From the NCBI RefSeq assembly GCF_000429685.1, contig NZ_AUCI01000013.1, positions 1 to 64,000 of the forward strand: DNA of 64,000 nucleotides. The letters are read 5' to 3'. Source of the DNA: Salibacterium aidingense DSM 18341 (lineage in GTDB: Bacteria > Bacillota > Bacilli > Bacillales > Marinococcaceae). Numbering within the stretch: the first letter of the stretch is position 1; every line of letters starts with the position of its first letter. The notes beneath the pieces were generated by a model. That model was given only the letters and a program-made list of their open reading frames with translations. It did not search any database and had not been told where the DNA came from. The position numbers were made by a program, and so were the translations under genes. This document shows positions 15,614-25,313 of the stretch, piece after piece.

Positions 15614-18600
15614 GTGCCCATTCAAATAAAAAATATGTTTTATAAGAACATCGAACGAAATTTGCGCGGAGTTATTAAGGTAGGTCAAGAGGATGAGGCT
15701 AGTATTGAGCAAGAACTAGATGAGTATGTTGTCACAAGAGAGCTTCAAAAGCATTTGTCCAAGTTTTATGACAACTACCAAAAAGGTATCGATGGGGATT
15801 TTGAAGATGTTGGTGTATGGATCTCAGGTTTCTTTGGATCAGGTAAATCACACTTTCTGAAAATTTTGTCCTACTTGCTTAAAAACCATCCAGTTAAGGG
15901 CAAGAATGCCATTGATTATTTTGAAGATAAGATTCAAGACCCAATGGTGTTAGCAAATATGAAGCGTACAGCTGATATTGAAACAGAAGTTATTTTGTTT
16001 AATATCGATTCAAAGAGTTCGCTAGACGGTAAATCAAAAGAAGATGCGATTTTAAAAGTGTTTATGAAAGTATTTTATGAGCACCGTGGATATTATGGTG
16101 ATATTCCAGGTGTCGCTGAGATGGAAAAATACTTAGACCAACAAGGTTTATATGACGATTTTAAACGCGAATTTAATCTCCTTGCTGGAGAGGAATGGGT
16201 AGATCGACGTAACACTTTTTATTTCGACGCTGATTTTGTAATTGGTGCATTAACAAAAGTAACCGATATGACGGAAGAAACCGCTCGAAATTGGTTTGAA
16301 AACGGTGTGAATAATTTTGAAATCAGCATTGAGAAGTTTGCAAAAGATGTGAAAGAGTATGTTGATCAGAAGGGGAAAAAATTAGTATTTTTAGTTGATG
16401 AGATAGGTCAATATATCGGCGATAATCGCCAGTTAATGTTAAATCTTCAAACGGTTACAGAAAATATCGGAACATACTGTAAAGGGAAAGTTTGGCTTGG
16501 CGTTACTGCACAAGAAAGTATTGATAGTTTGATGAAAGTAAAAGGTGATGATTTCTCCCGTATTCAGGGGCGTTTTAACACACGATTATCGCTATCATCT
16601 ATTTCTGTTGATGAAGTAATTAAAGAACGTATTCTAGCAAAACAAGATTTTGTAATGGATACATTGAAACAGCTTTATCTTTCAGACAATAACAGTGCAA
16701 AGCTTAAGAATACAATATCCTTCAAAGGGGAAGTGAATGCTGAATTTCGTGGTTATGATGATGAAAATGAATTTGCAGAAATTTATCCATTTGTTCCTTA
16801 TCAATTTAAATTGCTGCAAAGTATTTTTGAACAAGTAAGGAAACATGGAAGCTCCGGCAAGCATCTTTCTGAAGGCGAGCGTTCTATGTTGTCGGCCTTC
16901 CAGGAATCAGCTTTGCAATTTAAAGATTATGAAGAAGGTACGTTAATACCGCTACATGCTTTTTATGAAACCATTCGAGAATTTTTATCTCCATCTGTGG
17001 CCAGGGTTATCGAAGGGGCATATCAAAACCAGGCATTGAATGATGATCCATTTAACATAGATGTTTTGAAAGTTTTATTCATGATTAAATATATTGAGGA
17101 AATTCCAGCAAATGTGGATAATCTTTCAACATTGATGGTAACGAATATTGATGAAGATAAATTAAAACTAAAAGAGAAGTTACAAGAATCATTACGAAAA
17201 CTTACCGCACAGAACTTAATACAGAAAAACGGCGAGGTATATGTTTTCCTCACGGATGATGAGCAGGATATTAATCGAGATATCAAAGAAACAAAGATTG
17301 AAGAAGAAGTAATTAAAAGGGAATTAGCGAGCTATATATTTGATGATATCTTTGATAACAAAGCAGTTCGATATAAAAAAGAACATTCTTTTTCATTTAA
17401 TCGAATAATGGATGAAAAACATTATAGAAGTCAGACGTCAACTTTAGGTTTAAATATTATTTCTTCTTTATCCGATAACTATACCTTATCCGATCGGGAG
17501 CTGATGATGGAGACATATGGTAAGGATGAAGTTTTGATTAAATTAGAAGGAAATGAGTACTATCAGGATGAGATGGAGCAGGCGTTACAAATTGAAGAAT
17601 ATAAGAAACGGAAAAATGTTCACCAAATGCCTGAAAACATGCAGATCATCATTCAAAACAAGCAATTTGAAGCGAAAGAGCGTCGTAGAAGAGTACGTGA
17701 ATTACTGAATGATGGCTTAAGAGCTGCGAAGTTCTATATAAATGGGGAAAATGTGAATGTGAAAGGCGGTTCAGCAAAAGAAAAAATTACTAATTCACTG
17801 GTTCTGTTAATAGAGAGTGTTTATGAAAAATTAGACTATGTGAAAGAACATGTCAATAGTAACAATGATTTGTTAACGATTTTACGAAGTGATAATGAGG
17901 CAACTCCACTATTTAATACAGCTGCTGCAAATGAACTTGCCTATAAAGATGTGAAAAATCATATTGATTTACAACATGAGTTCGGACGACAAATGAGGGT
18001 GAAACCTGTACTTGATCATTTTCAGGCTAAACCTTATGGGTGGCGCGAGTTAGATATAGCAGGGCTAATCGCTCAATTATGGAAAGAACAGTATATACGT
18101 TTAAGCTACAAAGGGGAATATATTGAACCTGTGCATCAATCTGCATTAAATGCTTTAATTAAATCATCAGAAACCGATATGGTCATTGTCACCAAGCGTG
18201 TAAAAGTAGATGATGCTTTGCTTCGCACGGCGAGAAGAATAACGAAAGAAGTATTTAACAAGACGGATCTATCGGAAGACGAAGATGGATTAGTTCACGA
18301 AATTAAAGGACTTATCCAACAGGAAAGAGAAAGAATAAAAGCCTATAAACAACGCTATGAAGGACGAAAATATCCTGGCGAGAGTATTCTAGATAAAGGT
18401 CTCGAGTATTTCGAACAATTTAATGAACGAATGGACAATGCAGCATTTTTTACAAAGTTAAAAGAGTTAGAAGAGGATTTATTGGATTGGGAAGAAGACG
18501 TAACGTATGTAACAAGCTTCTTTGATAATCAAAAGTCAATTTTTGACCAGGGAATGGGAGCTATTGATAAGTATCAAGAAAACCGACACTACCTAACGAG

Positions 18601-19168
18601 TGACGACATTCAAGATGCGGTTGAACAATTAAAAGATATTGTAGAAGATCCAATTCCTTATAACAAAATTAAAGATATTCCACCGCTAGCACATAAAATT
18701 GATGAAGCCATCGAACATACACTAGTGGATAAGAAACAACATGCCAAAACGTATGTGGAAGAAGTTCGTGAAAATTTAAAATCAAGTGCTAGCCAATACG
18801 GTGTTACGGATCAAACAAAACAGCGGTTGGAGAAAGTGTTTCAAGATTTACTATCGAGCATCGATCAATATACTAATATCTACAAAGTAGACGCTACCAT
18901 CACGCACTGTAATAATTATAAAACTCAATTTGAAAGAAAAATTGATGCTAATATTCAGGCTGCCCAAAGAGAAAAAGAACAGGAAGAAATAAAAGAGACA
19001 GAGGCCCCTCCGGCAACCAGGAGTGTAAGTAGGGTACGAATTAAAAATATCGTCGACACAAATAAACGTCTGAAGAATGAACAAGATATCGACACGTTTG
19101 TAGAGAATCTTTCCAAAGAATTAAAGCAAATGATTATAGAAGACCAGGATATCGAATTTATCGATTAA
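15614..19168 (+). CDS. brxC: BREX ATPase BrxC (PglY-like)
   Basis: A 1184-aa AAA-type ATPase, full length for BrxC. The Walker A motif GFFGSGKSH is near residue 72; LVFLVDEIGQYIGDN near 260 is a Walker B-like segment. The C-terminal third is helical and charged (ERERIKAYKQRYEGRKYPG and onward). The start is GTG 15614 with GGAGAG upstream; the first residues PIQIKNMFYKNIERNLRGVI match family N-termini. BrxC is essential for both host methylation and exclusion in studied BREX systems and probably assembles with PglX and PglZ. Confidence 0.94.
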   Translation: MPIQIKNMFYKNIERNLRGVIKVGQEDEASIEQELDEYVVTRELQKHLSKFYDNYQKGIDGDFEDVGVWISGFFGSGKSHFLKILSYLLKNHPVKGKNAIDYFEDKIQDPMVLANMKRTADIETEVILFNIDSKSSLDGKSKEDAILKVFMKVFYEHRGYYGDIPGVAEMEKYLDQQGLYDDFKREFNLLAGEEWVDRRNTFYFDADFVIGALTKVTDMTEETARNWFENGVNNFEISIEKFAKDVKEYVDQKGKKLVFLVDEIGQYIGDNRQLMLNLQTVTENIGTYCKGKVWLGVTAQESIDSLMKVKGDDFSRIQGRFNTRLSLSSISVDEVIKERILAKQDFVMDTLKQLYLSDNNSAKLKNTISFKGEVNAEFRGYDDENEFAEIYPFVPYQFKLLQSIFEQVRKHGSSGKHLSEGERSMLSAFQESALQFKDYEEGTLIPLHAFYETIREFLSPSVARVIEGAYQNQALNDDPFNIDVLKVLFMIKYIEEIPANVDNLSTLMVTNIDEDKLKLKEKLQESLRKLTAQNLIQKNGEVYVFLTDDEQDINRDIKETKIEEEVIKRELASYIFDDIFDNKAVRYKKEHSFSFNRIMDEKHYRSQTSTLGLNIISSLSDNYTLSDRELMMETYGKDEVLIKLEGNEYYQDEMEQALQIEEYKKRKNVHQMPENMQIIIQNKQFEAKERRRRVRELLNDGLRAAKFYINGENVNVKGGSAKEKITNSLVLLIESVYEKLDYVKEHVNSNNDLLTILRSDNEATPLFNTAAANELAYKDVKNHIDLQHEFGRQMRVKPVLDHFQAKPYGWRELDIAGLIAQLWKEQYIRLSYKGEYIEPVHQSALNALIKSSETDMVIVTKRVKVDDALLRTARRITKEVFNKTDLSEDEDGLVHEIKGLIQQERERIKAYKQRYEGRKYPGESILDKGLEYFEQFNERMDNAAFFTKLKELEEDLLDWEEDVTYVTSFFDNQKSIFDQGMGAIDKYQENRHYLTSDDIQDAVEQLKDIVEDPIPYNKIKDIPPLAHKIDEAIEHTLVDKKQHAKTYVEEVRENLKSSASQYGVTDQTKQRLEKVFQDLLSSIDQYTNIYKVDATITHCNNYKTQFERKIDANIQAAQREKEQEEIKETEAPPATRSVSRVRIKNIVDTNKRLKNEQDIDTFVENLSKELKQMIIEDQDIEFID

Positions 19169-19184
19169 ATAGGAGGTTTCATCG

Positions 19185-22100
19185 TTGAATAAAGCAGCAC
19201 TGAGGACGTTTGCTACTAATGCTCGTCGTGAATTACTTGAAAAAGTCCAAGCAAAAGCAATGAAAATAGGAATAACAAAAGACAAAATAACAAAAGCCAA
19301 TGTTGAAAGTTCGGATGCCATCTTTATTGATGGCAGACAGCTTTCTAAACAAGAAAAATTTCAACGGGAAAAACTGATCCAACGTATTAATGAAAAGGAT
19401 TATAAACAAGTAATGGAGGAAGTCGCTTACACGTGGTTTAACCGATTTACAGCGCTGCGCTTTATGGAAGTAAATGAGTATCTTCCTTCAATGGTACGTG
19501 TATTATCCTCTTCAACGCCAGGAGATCCGATACCAGACATAATTAAAGAAGCCATGTCATTAGATTTTGAAATTGATAAGGAAAAAGTATACGAATGGAA
19601 ATTAAACAATGAAAACGAAAAATTGTTTCATTATCTCATCATCAAGCAGTGTAATAATTTAAATGATTACCTTCCATTTATGTTCGAGAAAATTGATGAT
19701 TACACAGAAGTTTTGTTTCCTGACGGTCTTCTATTCAAGGATTCATTTCTTCGTCAAATGATAAATACAGAAGTCATTCCAGAAGAAGATTGGATGCAAG
19801 TAGAGATTATTGGATGGTTGTATCAGTATTACATTTCTGAAGAAAAAGAGCGTGTAATTAAAGCGAAAAAGAAATATAAAACAGAAGAAATACCATTTGC
19901 TACTCAACTATTTACACCTGACTGGATTGTTCGGTACATGGTACAAAATACATTAGGACGCTACTGGGTAGAAAACCATCCGGAAGATAGGGGATTAATT
20001 AAGAAATGGGAATTTTATATTGAAAATTCTAATCCTGAGGTTGATTTTGAAGAGAAGCTCGCACCCTATCTAAATAAAGAGTTAAAAGTAGAGGATATTA
20101 AGTGTTTTGATCCAGCGATGGGCAGTGGACATATACTAGTATATATGTTCGATCTACTCTACGATATTTACACTAGATGTGGATACTTAGAGAGAGAAAT
20201 CCCGAGAAATATAATCGAGAATAATTTATATGGTTTAGATATTGATGAACGAGCTTATCAACTTGCTTGTTTTTCTGTAGTAATGAAAGCAATGAAATAT
20301 AACAATCGATTTTTACGAAGTATAAAAAGATTTGGGTTAACGCTTAATCTTTCTTCAATTTACGAATCAAATGATTTGGAAGAAAACGATATCGATTTTT
20401 TCGCAGAAAGTAAAGAAAGTCTAGTATTCTCAGAGGCGAAAAAACTAATTGATTCATATAAGGATGCAAAAACATTTGGGTCAATAATTAAAACCAATGA
20501 AATAGATGTATCATTAATTGATGAGAGAATGAGTTTTATACAGGAATCCCCAGCAGACGATATGTTTGCACATCGTTCTAGGGAATTACTTATTGATATA
20601 ATTCCAAAGTTGATTAAACAGTATAAAATAGCCAGTATTAATTACGATATTACGATTACTAACCCACCTTACATGGGTGGGAGGTATATGCCTAAAAACC
20701 TTTCCGATTATTTAAATGAATATTATCCTGAACATAAAAATGATTTATTTTCAACTTTTATTAACTTTGTTAGAAATCGTACTAAGAAAAACGGACATAT
20801 TGGATTGATTACTCCATATGTATGGATGTTTATTAAGAATTACTTAGAACTCAGAAAAGAACTGGTATTTAATAACACATTCTCTTCTTTGGTTGAGTTG
20901 GAATATAATTCATTTGAAGGGGCAACTGTACCTGTTTGTACTTTTACATTACGAAATACAGCAATTCCTATAACAGGTGAATTTATAAAACTTGCTGATT
21001 TTAAGGGGGTAGATTTACAGCCATTGAAGACAAGAGAAGCAATAACTAATAATAACGTCCTTTATAGATATCAAGCCAAAACAAAAGATTTCAGAAATGT
21101 AACGGGATACCGTATCGCTTATTGGTTTTCCAAAAATTCTCTTCAAATTTTTGAATACGATAAACTAGATGAAAGTATTGACATGACTGGATCACAAAAT
21201 ATTACTTCTAATAACAATAAGTTTCTAAGGTACCACTGGGAAGTTTCAAGTAATGAAATAAACAATCGTTGGGCTTTTTACACCAAAGGTGGTGAATATA
21301 GAAAGTGGTATGGAAATATTTTATTAGTTGTTGATTGGTCTCAAGAAGCAAGAAATCATTATGAAAATAATACAACTGCAAACCTCTTAAACAAAAAATA
21401 TTGGTTTAGAGAAGGTTTATCTTATAATGGAATTTCTAACAGGGGATTTTCTGTAAGAAAGGTCGGAAAAAATATATACGATAAAGGAGGCCCTACTTTA
21501 CATCCTGAGGATACACTCTCAAGTTACTTATTAGGTCTTCTCAACAGTGTTTGTGTTAATGAAATCATGAATTTGTATAACCCCACATTAAATTATCAGG
21601 TTCAAGATGTAAAAGATATTCCTCTATTAATTGACAGTAAAAAGAATGTTGAAAATCTTGTAGAAGAAAACGTACAAATTTCAAAAAATGATTGGGACTC
21701 AAATGAGACTTCATGGAATTTTAAGAAGCATCCATTTTTAAATAATAATTTAGCAAATAAAAAGATGGAACAAAGTCAATTAATTAGTGATATCTTTTTA
21801 GAATGGGAGCAAGAGACCTATAACAATTTCTACACCCTTAAAAAGAATGAAGAAAAATTAAACTCTATTTTCATTGAGATGTATGGTCTTGAAGGAGAGT
21901 TAACATCGGGTGTCGATGAAAATGATGTCACAATTAGATTAGCTGATAAGACTAGAGAAACAAAATCATTTATTACTTATGCCGTAGGATGTATGTTAGG
22001 ACGTTATTCACTAGATGAAGAGGGGCTAATATACGCAGGTGGACAATTTGATGCAAGCAATTACAAAATATTCAAAGTGGATGAAAATAATATTCTTCCA

Positions 22101-22664
22101 ATTGTCGATGGGACTTATTTTGAAGATGATATTGTTTCTCGTTTTGTACAGTTTGTACGCGTTACATTTGGTGATGAAACATTGGATGAGAACCTTGAAT
22201 TCATTGCAGATACGTTAGGGAAGAAGAAAAACGAAACGGCAAAAGAAGCGATTCGCCGTTACTTTTTGAACAACTTTTTCAAAGATCACGTGCAAACATA
22301 TAAGAAGCGACCGATTTATTGGTTGTTTACGTCTGGAAAACAAAAGGCCTTTAATTGTTTGGTTTACATGCATCGTTATGATCCATCGTTGTTGTCAAGA
22401 ATTCGTACGGACTATTTACATGAATTACAGACGCGGATGGATGCGGAGCGTGAATCGTTAGTTAGTATAATTGATGGGGATTCTACATTGAATGAAATTA
22501 ATAAGGCGAAGAAAGAACTGCAGACATTAGATAAGAAAATAAACGAGCTTAAAGAGTACGATGAAGTTTTACATCGTATGGCTGACCAACAAATTGAAAT
22601 TGATCTTGATGATGGTGTAGAAGTGAATTACGCGAAGTTTAACAATCTTCTCGCAAAGAAATGA
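19185..22664 (+). CDS. pglX: BREX adenine-specific DNA methyltransferase PglX (BrxX)
   Basis: An 1159-aa DNA N6-adenine methyltransferase that marks the host's non-palindromic BREX sites. It starts at TTG 19185, nine bases after AGGAGG. Motif I (FDPAMGSGHIL) is near residue 306 and motif IV (NPPY) near 491; the region from about 560 to 830, which chooses the target sequence, follows. The TRD part (about 20.65-21.85 kb) looks even more AT-rich than the ends, as if exchanged separately. No homopolymer or inverted copy suggests phase variation. The gene is intact and lies between brxC and pglZ. Confidence 0.95.
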   Translation: MNKAALRTFATNARRELLEKVQAKAMKIGITKDKITKANVESSDAIFIDGRQLSKQEKFQREKLIQRINEKDYKQVMEEVAYTWFNRFTALRFMEVNEYLPSMVRVLSSSTPGDPIPDIIKEAMSLDFEIDKEKVYEWKLNNENEKLFHYLIIKQCNNLNDYLPFMFEKIDDYTEVLFPDGLLFKDSFLRQMINTEVIPEEDWMQVEIIGWLYQYYISEEKERVIKAKKKYKTEEIPFATQLFTPDWIVRYMVQNTLGRYWVENHPEDRGLIKKWEFYIENSNPEVDFEEKLAPYLNKELKVEDIKCFDPAMGSGHILVYMFDLLYDIYTRCGYLEREIPRNIIENNLYGLDIDERAYQLACFSVVMKAMKYNNRFLRSIKRFGLTLNLSSIYESNDLEENDIDFFAESKESLVFSEAKKLIDSYKDAKTFGSIIKTNEIDVSLIDERMSFIQESPADDMFAHRSRELLIDIIPKLIKQYKIASINYDITITNPPYMGGRYMPKNLSDYLNEYYPEHKNDLFSTFINFVRNRTKKNGHIGLITPYVWMFIKNYLELRKELVFNNTFSSLVELEYNSFEGATVPVCTFTLRNTAIPITGEFIKLADFKGVDLQPLKTREAITNNNVLYRYQAKTKDFRNVTGYRIAYWFSKNSLQIFEYDKLDESIDMTGSQNITSNNNKFLRYHWEVSSNEINNRWAFYTKGGEYRKWYGNILLVVDWSQEARNHYENNTTANLLNKKYWFREGLSYNGISNRGFSVRKVGKNIYDKGGPTLHPEDTLSSYLLGLLNSVCVNEIMNLYNPTLNYQVQDVKDIPLLIDSKKNVENLVEENVQISKNDWDSNETSWNFKKHPFLNNNLANKKMEQSQLISDIFLEWEQETYNNFYTLKKNEEKLNSIFIEMYGLEGELTSGVDENDVTIRLADKTRETKSFITYAVGCMLGRYSLDEEGLIYAGGQFDASNYKIFKVDENNILPIVDGTYFEDDIVSRFVQFVRVTFGDETLDENLEFIADTLGKKKNETAKEAIRRYFLNNFFKDHVQTYKKRPIYWLFTSGKQKAFNCLVYMHRYDPSLLSRIRTDYLHELQTRMDAERESLVSIIDGDSTLNEINKAKKELQTLDKKINELKEYDEVLHRMADQQIEIDLDDGVEVNYAKFNNLLAKK

Positions 22665-22736
22665 TAGATACGAGGATGTACCAGTTTTAAGGCTGGTATA
22701 TTCTTGTTTTGATATATAGAATATGAGGTGGCAAAA

Positions 22737-25295
22737 ATGGAACAAACGGAAGTCATCCAGTCTTTAGAAACATTATTTAATCAACCATTAAACGATTATG
22801 AAAACCGACGAATTGTGTTTTGGCTTGATCAAGATAACGAATTCACGGATTTCATTGATGGCATAGATGTTGAGAATGTTAAAGTTCATCAATTAACAAA
22901 GAATAACCAGTTTTATACGCAATATCTATTGGAACAAGAGGATAGACATCATAATTATTTAATTTACACGACGGAGGAGATGGATGTAGAGGACAATTGG
23001 TTAATGGACACATATCTTTATTCAAAAGTATTTCACGCCGATAAAATCTCCTTAATCATGAGAGAGCATGGCATCGATTCATCATTACGTTCTATCGTAA
23101 AGAAATACAAAAAGTTTTTTGCCAATCAGGAACGAGTTCGGAGGCTAAAGACGTTAGCCATTAATCGATTTGATGAAGAAACTTTGGAAATCGGTCTAAT
23201 GAGTGCCTTATGTGGATTAAAAATGGTTCAATTTGAAGAAGTGATGAAAGCTGTCCTGATGGATACACTAGAGGACAACGAAAATCAATACGTCACGCAG
23301 TTTCATAAATTTATTGATGAAAATGTTTTTTGGAAGTACGCCGCTAAATATTATGGATTTGAACAAAACAATCCGACATTGAAAAAATTAATGACACATT
23401 TAATGGTGACTGCTTTAAGCCATTCATTAGATGATGAGCATTTGAGAAATATAGAAACGTATCTCGCCAAACATAATCGTTCAAACTCTTTTGTTTTTAT
23501 TGATCGGTGGATGCATCACAGTGAAGATGTAGAAATTTACGATCAATATGCGAACAGTATTCAAAACGATATTCAAATAGCAGACATTGTACGTCACTTA
23601 ACTATAGATGAAATAAAGAAAGTAGATGTTTTCCCGTATTTGGATGAGGCTATTATTCAGTACATTTATACCGGATTAGAAGCAAATCATGAGGATTATG
23701 AAGCGTATAAGAGTATAATTCGTATTCGACGCGCAAAACATTTTTACACCAAATATCAATATGAATATGAATGTTTATTTCTTGCAGCTGACATGTTTGC
23801 CTTTAAAAAAGAGTATCCAATGGGCATTTCAAAAGAAGCGATGAAAGATATGCATGCCAAGTATGTTAATCAATATTATAAACTCGATACCTTATATCGA
23901 AAGTTTTATGTTGCCTTTGATCAAGCAGAATCTAATGACCGGTTAAGTGGTTTGCAAGATTTGATTGAAAACCTTTATTCCAATTGGTTCATGACTGAAT
24001 TAAATACCCAGTGGACAACTTCTGTTCAAGAAGAAATCACAGACGAATGGAAAATTGACGGTGTTTTAAACCAACAAGAGTTTTATATGAAGTATATTGA
24101 TTCTCACGTATTTAGAGGAGAGCGGGTATTTGTTATTATTTCTGATGCTCTTCGTTATGATGTAGGTGTAGAGGTTGCTGATCGTTTAGAACAAGAGACT
24201 AGGGGAAGCAGTGATGTCACTTCGATGCTAAGTGTCATCCCTTCGGTCACTAAGTTAGGCATGGCAGCATTGCTACCACATCGAGATATCGAATTAGATG
24301 ATAAAACAAACGTTTCTGTTGCAGGTCAATCAACAAAAGGTACTGAGAATCGTGAAAAAATTTTACAAAAACGAGCAGAGAATGCGTTGGCTGTTTCGTA
24401 TCATGATGTAAAAGCAATGAATAAATCCGGTCGGAGAGAATATTTCAAGGGAAGTAAGCTTAATTACATTTATCATAATACAATAGACGCGACTGGAGAC
24501 AATGCATCGACAGAGAAGTTCACCATTAACGCTGTGGAACAAGCCATTAATGAAATTTATGATATCGTTAAAATGATTAGTGATGAGTTAAGCGGTACTA
24601 ATATTTATATTACATCAGATCACGGATTTATTTATCAAAGAAAGCCATTAGAAGAAAGTGATAAATTAGAACAAAACGACTTATCTGCTGTTGAACGAAA
24701 AAGAAGGTATTTGTTATCTAACGAGCGACAACAAATTGATGGGTTGCTCCGTGTTCCATTAAAAAATATTGTGGCTGATGATGATAAATGGAATGTATAT
24801 GTCCCGAAGTCAACGATACGATTTAAGATGAAAGGTCAGGGCGTTAATTTTGTTCACGGTGGAGCAAGTATGCAGGAAGTAGTGGTGCCATTAATTACGT
24901 TTCGAAATGCGCGCAGGGGACAAGCCCATAGTAAAGAGACAGAACAGGTGGATGTCAAGTTAACAAATACTTCCCGCAAAATAACAAACAGTTTGTTTAA
25001 ATTATCTTTTTTCCAGTCAGAAAAGATAGAAGGTAAAGTTATACCAAGAACCGTTAGAATCTATATGGTGGATGATGAGGAAAACGTAATATCCAATGAA
25101 GAAGTAGTCATTGCAGATAAACAAACGGAAAGACCAGAAGATAGAATGTTTAATCTTCAATTTGCTTTAAAAACACAGGAGTATGATCGGAACAAGACTT
25201 ATGAATTAATTATTAAAGATATGGAAAGTGAAATCATTTTAGATAGAATAGGATTCGCCATTAACCTAGGAATTACGAATGAATTTGATTTTTGA
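22737..25295 (+). CDS. pglZ: BREX phosphatase-like protein PglZ
   Basis: An 852-aa member of the alkaline-phosphatase superfamily. Metal-site motifs are VFVIISDALRYDVGVEVADR near residue 465 and ITSDHGFIYQR near 626, with the GVNFVHGGASMQEVVVP segment near 700 typical of PglZ. The start is ATG 22737 behind GAGGTG; GTG 22728 overlaps the ribosome site. A short ACCAG/CTGGT hairpin lies between pglX and this gene. PglZ is the marker gene of BREX/Pgl systems and is required for methylation and defence, probably as a regulatory nuclease or phosphatase within the complex. Confidence 0.95.
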   Translation: MEQTEVIQSLETLFNQPLNDYENRRIVFWLDQDNEFTDFIDGIDVENVKVHQLTKNNQFYTQYLLEQEDRHHNYLIYTTEEMDVEDNWLMDTYLYSKVFHADKISLIMREHGIDSSLRSIVKKYKKFFANQERVRRLKTLAINRFDEETLEIGLMSALCGLKMVQFEEVMKAVLMDTLEDNENQYVTQFHKFIDENVFWKYAAKYYGFEQNNPTLKKLMTHLMVTALSHSLDDEHLRNIETYLAKHNRSNSFVFIDRWMHHSEDVEIYDQYANSIQNDIQIADIVRHLTIDEIKKVDVFPYLDEAIIQYIYTGLEANHEDYEAYKSIIRIRRAKHFYTKYQYEYECLFLAADMFAFKKEYPMGISKEAMKDMHAKYVNQYYKLDTLYRKFYVAFDQAESNDRLSGLQDLIENLYSNWFMTELNTQWTTSVQEEITDEWKIDGVLNQQEFYMKYIDSHVFRGERVFVIISDALRYDVGVEVADRLEQETRGSSDVTSMLSVIPSVTKLGMAALLPHRDIELDDKTNVSVAGQSTKGTENREKILQKRAENALAVSYHDVKAMNKSGRREYFKGSKLNYIYHNTIDATGDNASTEKFTINAVEQAINEIYDIVKMISDELSGTNIYITSDHGFIYQRKPLEESDKLEQNDLSAVERKRRYLLSNERQQIDGLLRVPLKNIVADDDKWNVYVPKSTIRFKMKGQGVNFVHGGASMQEVVVPLITFRNARRGQAHSKETEQVDVKLTNTSRKITNSLFKLSFFQSEKIEGKVIPRTVRIYMVDDEENVISNEEVVIADKQTERPEDRMFNLQFALKTQEYDRNKTYELIIKDMESEIILDRIGFAINLGITNEFDF

Positions 25296-25313
25296 TAATA
25301 AAGGGGTGTAATC

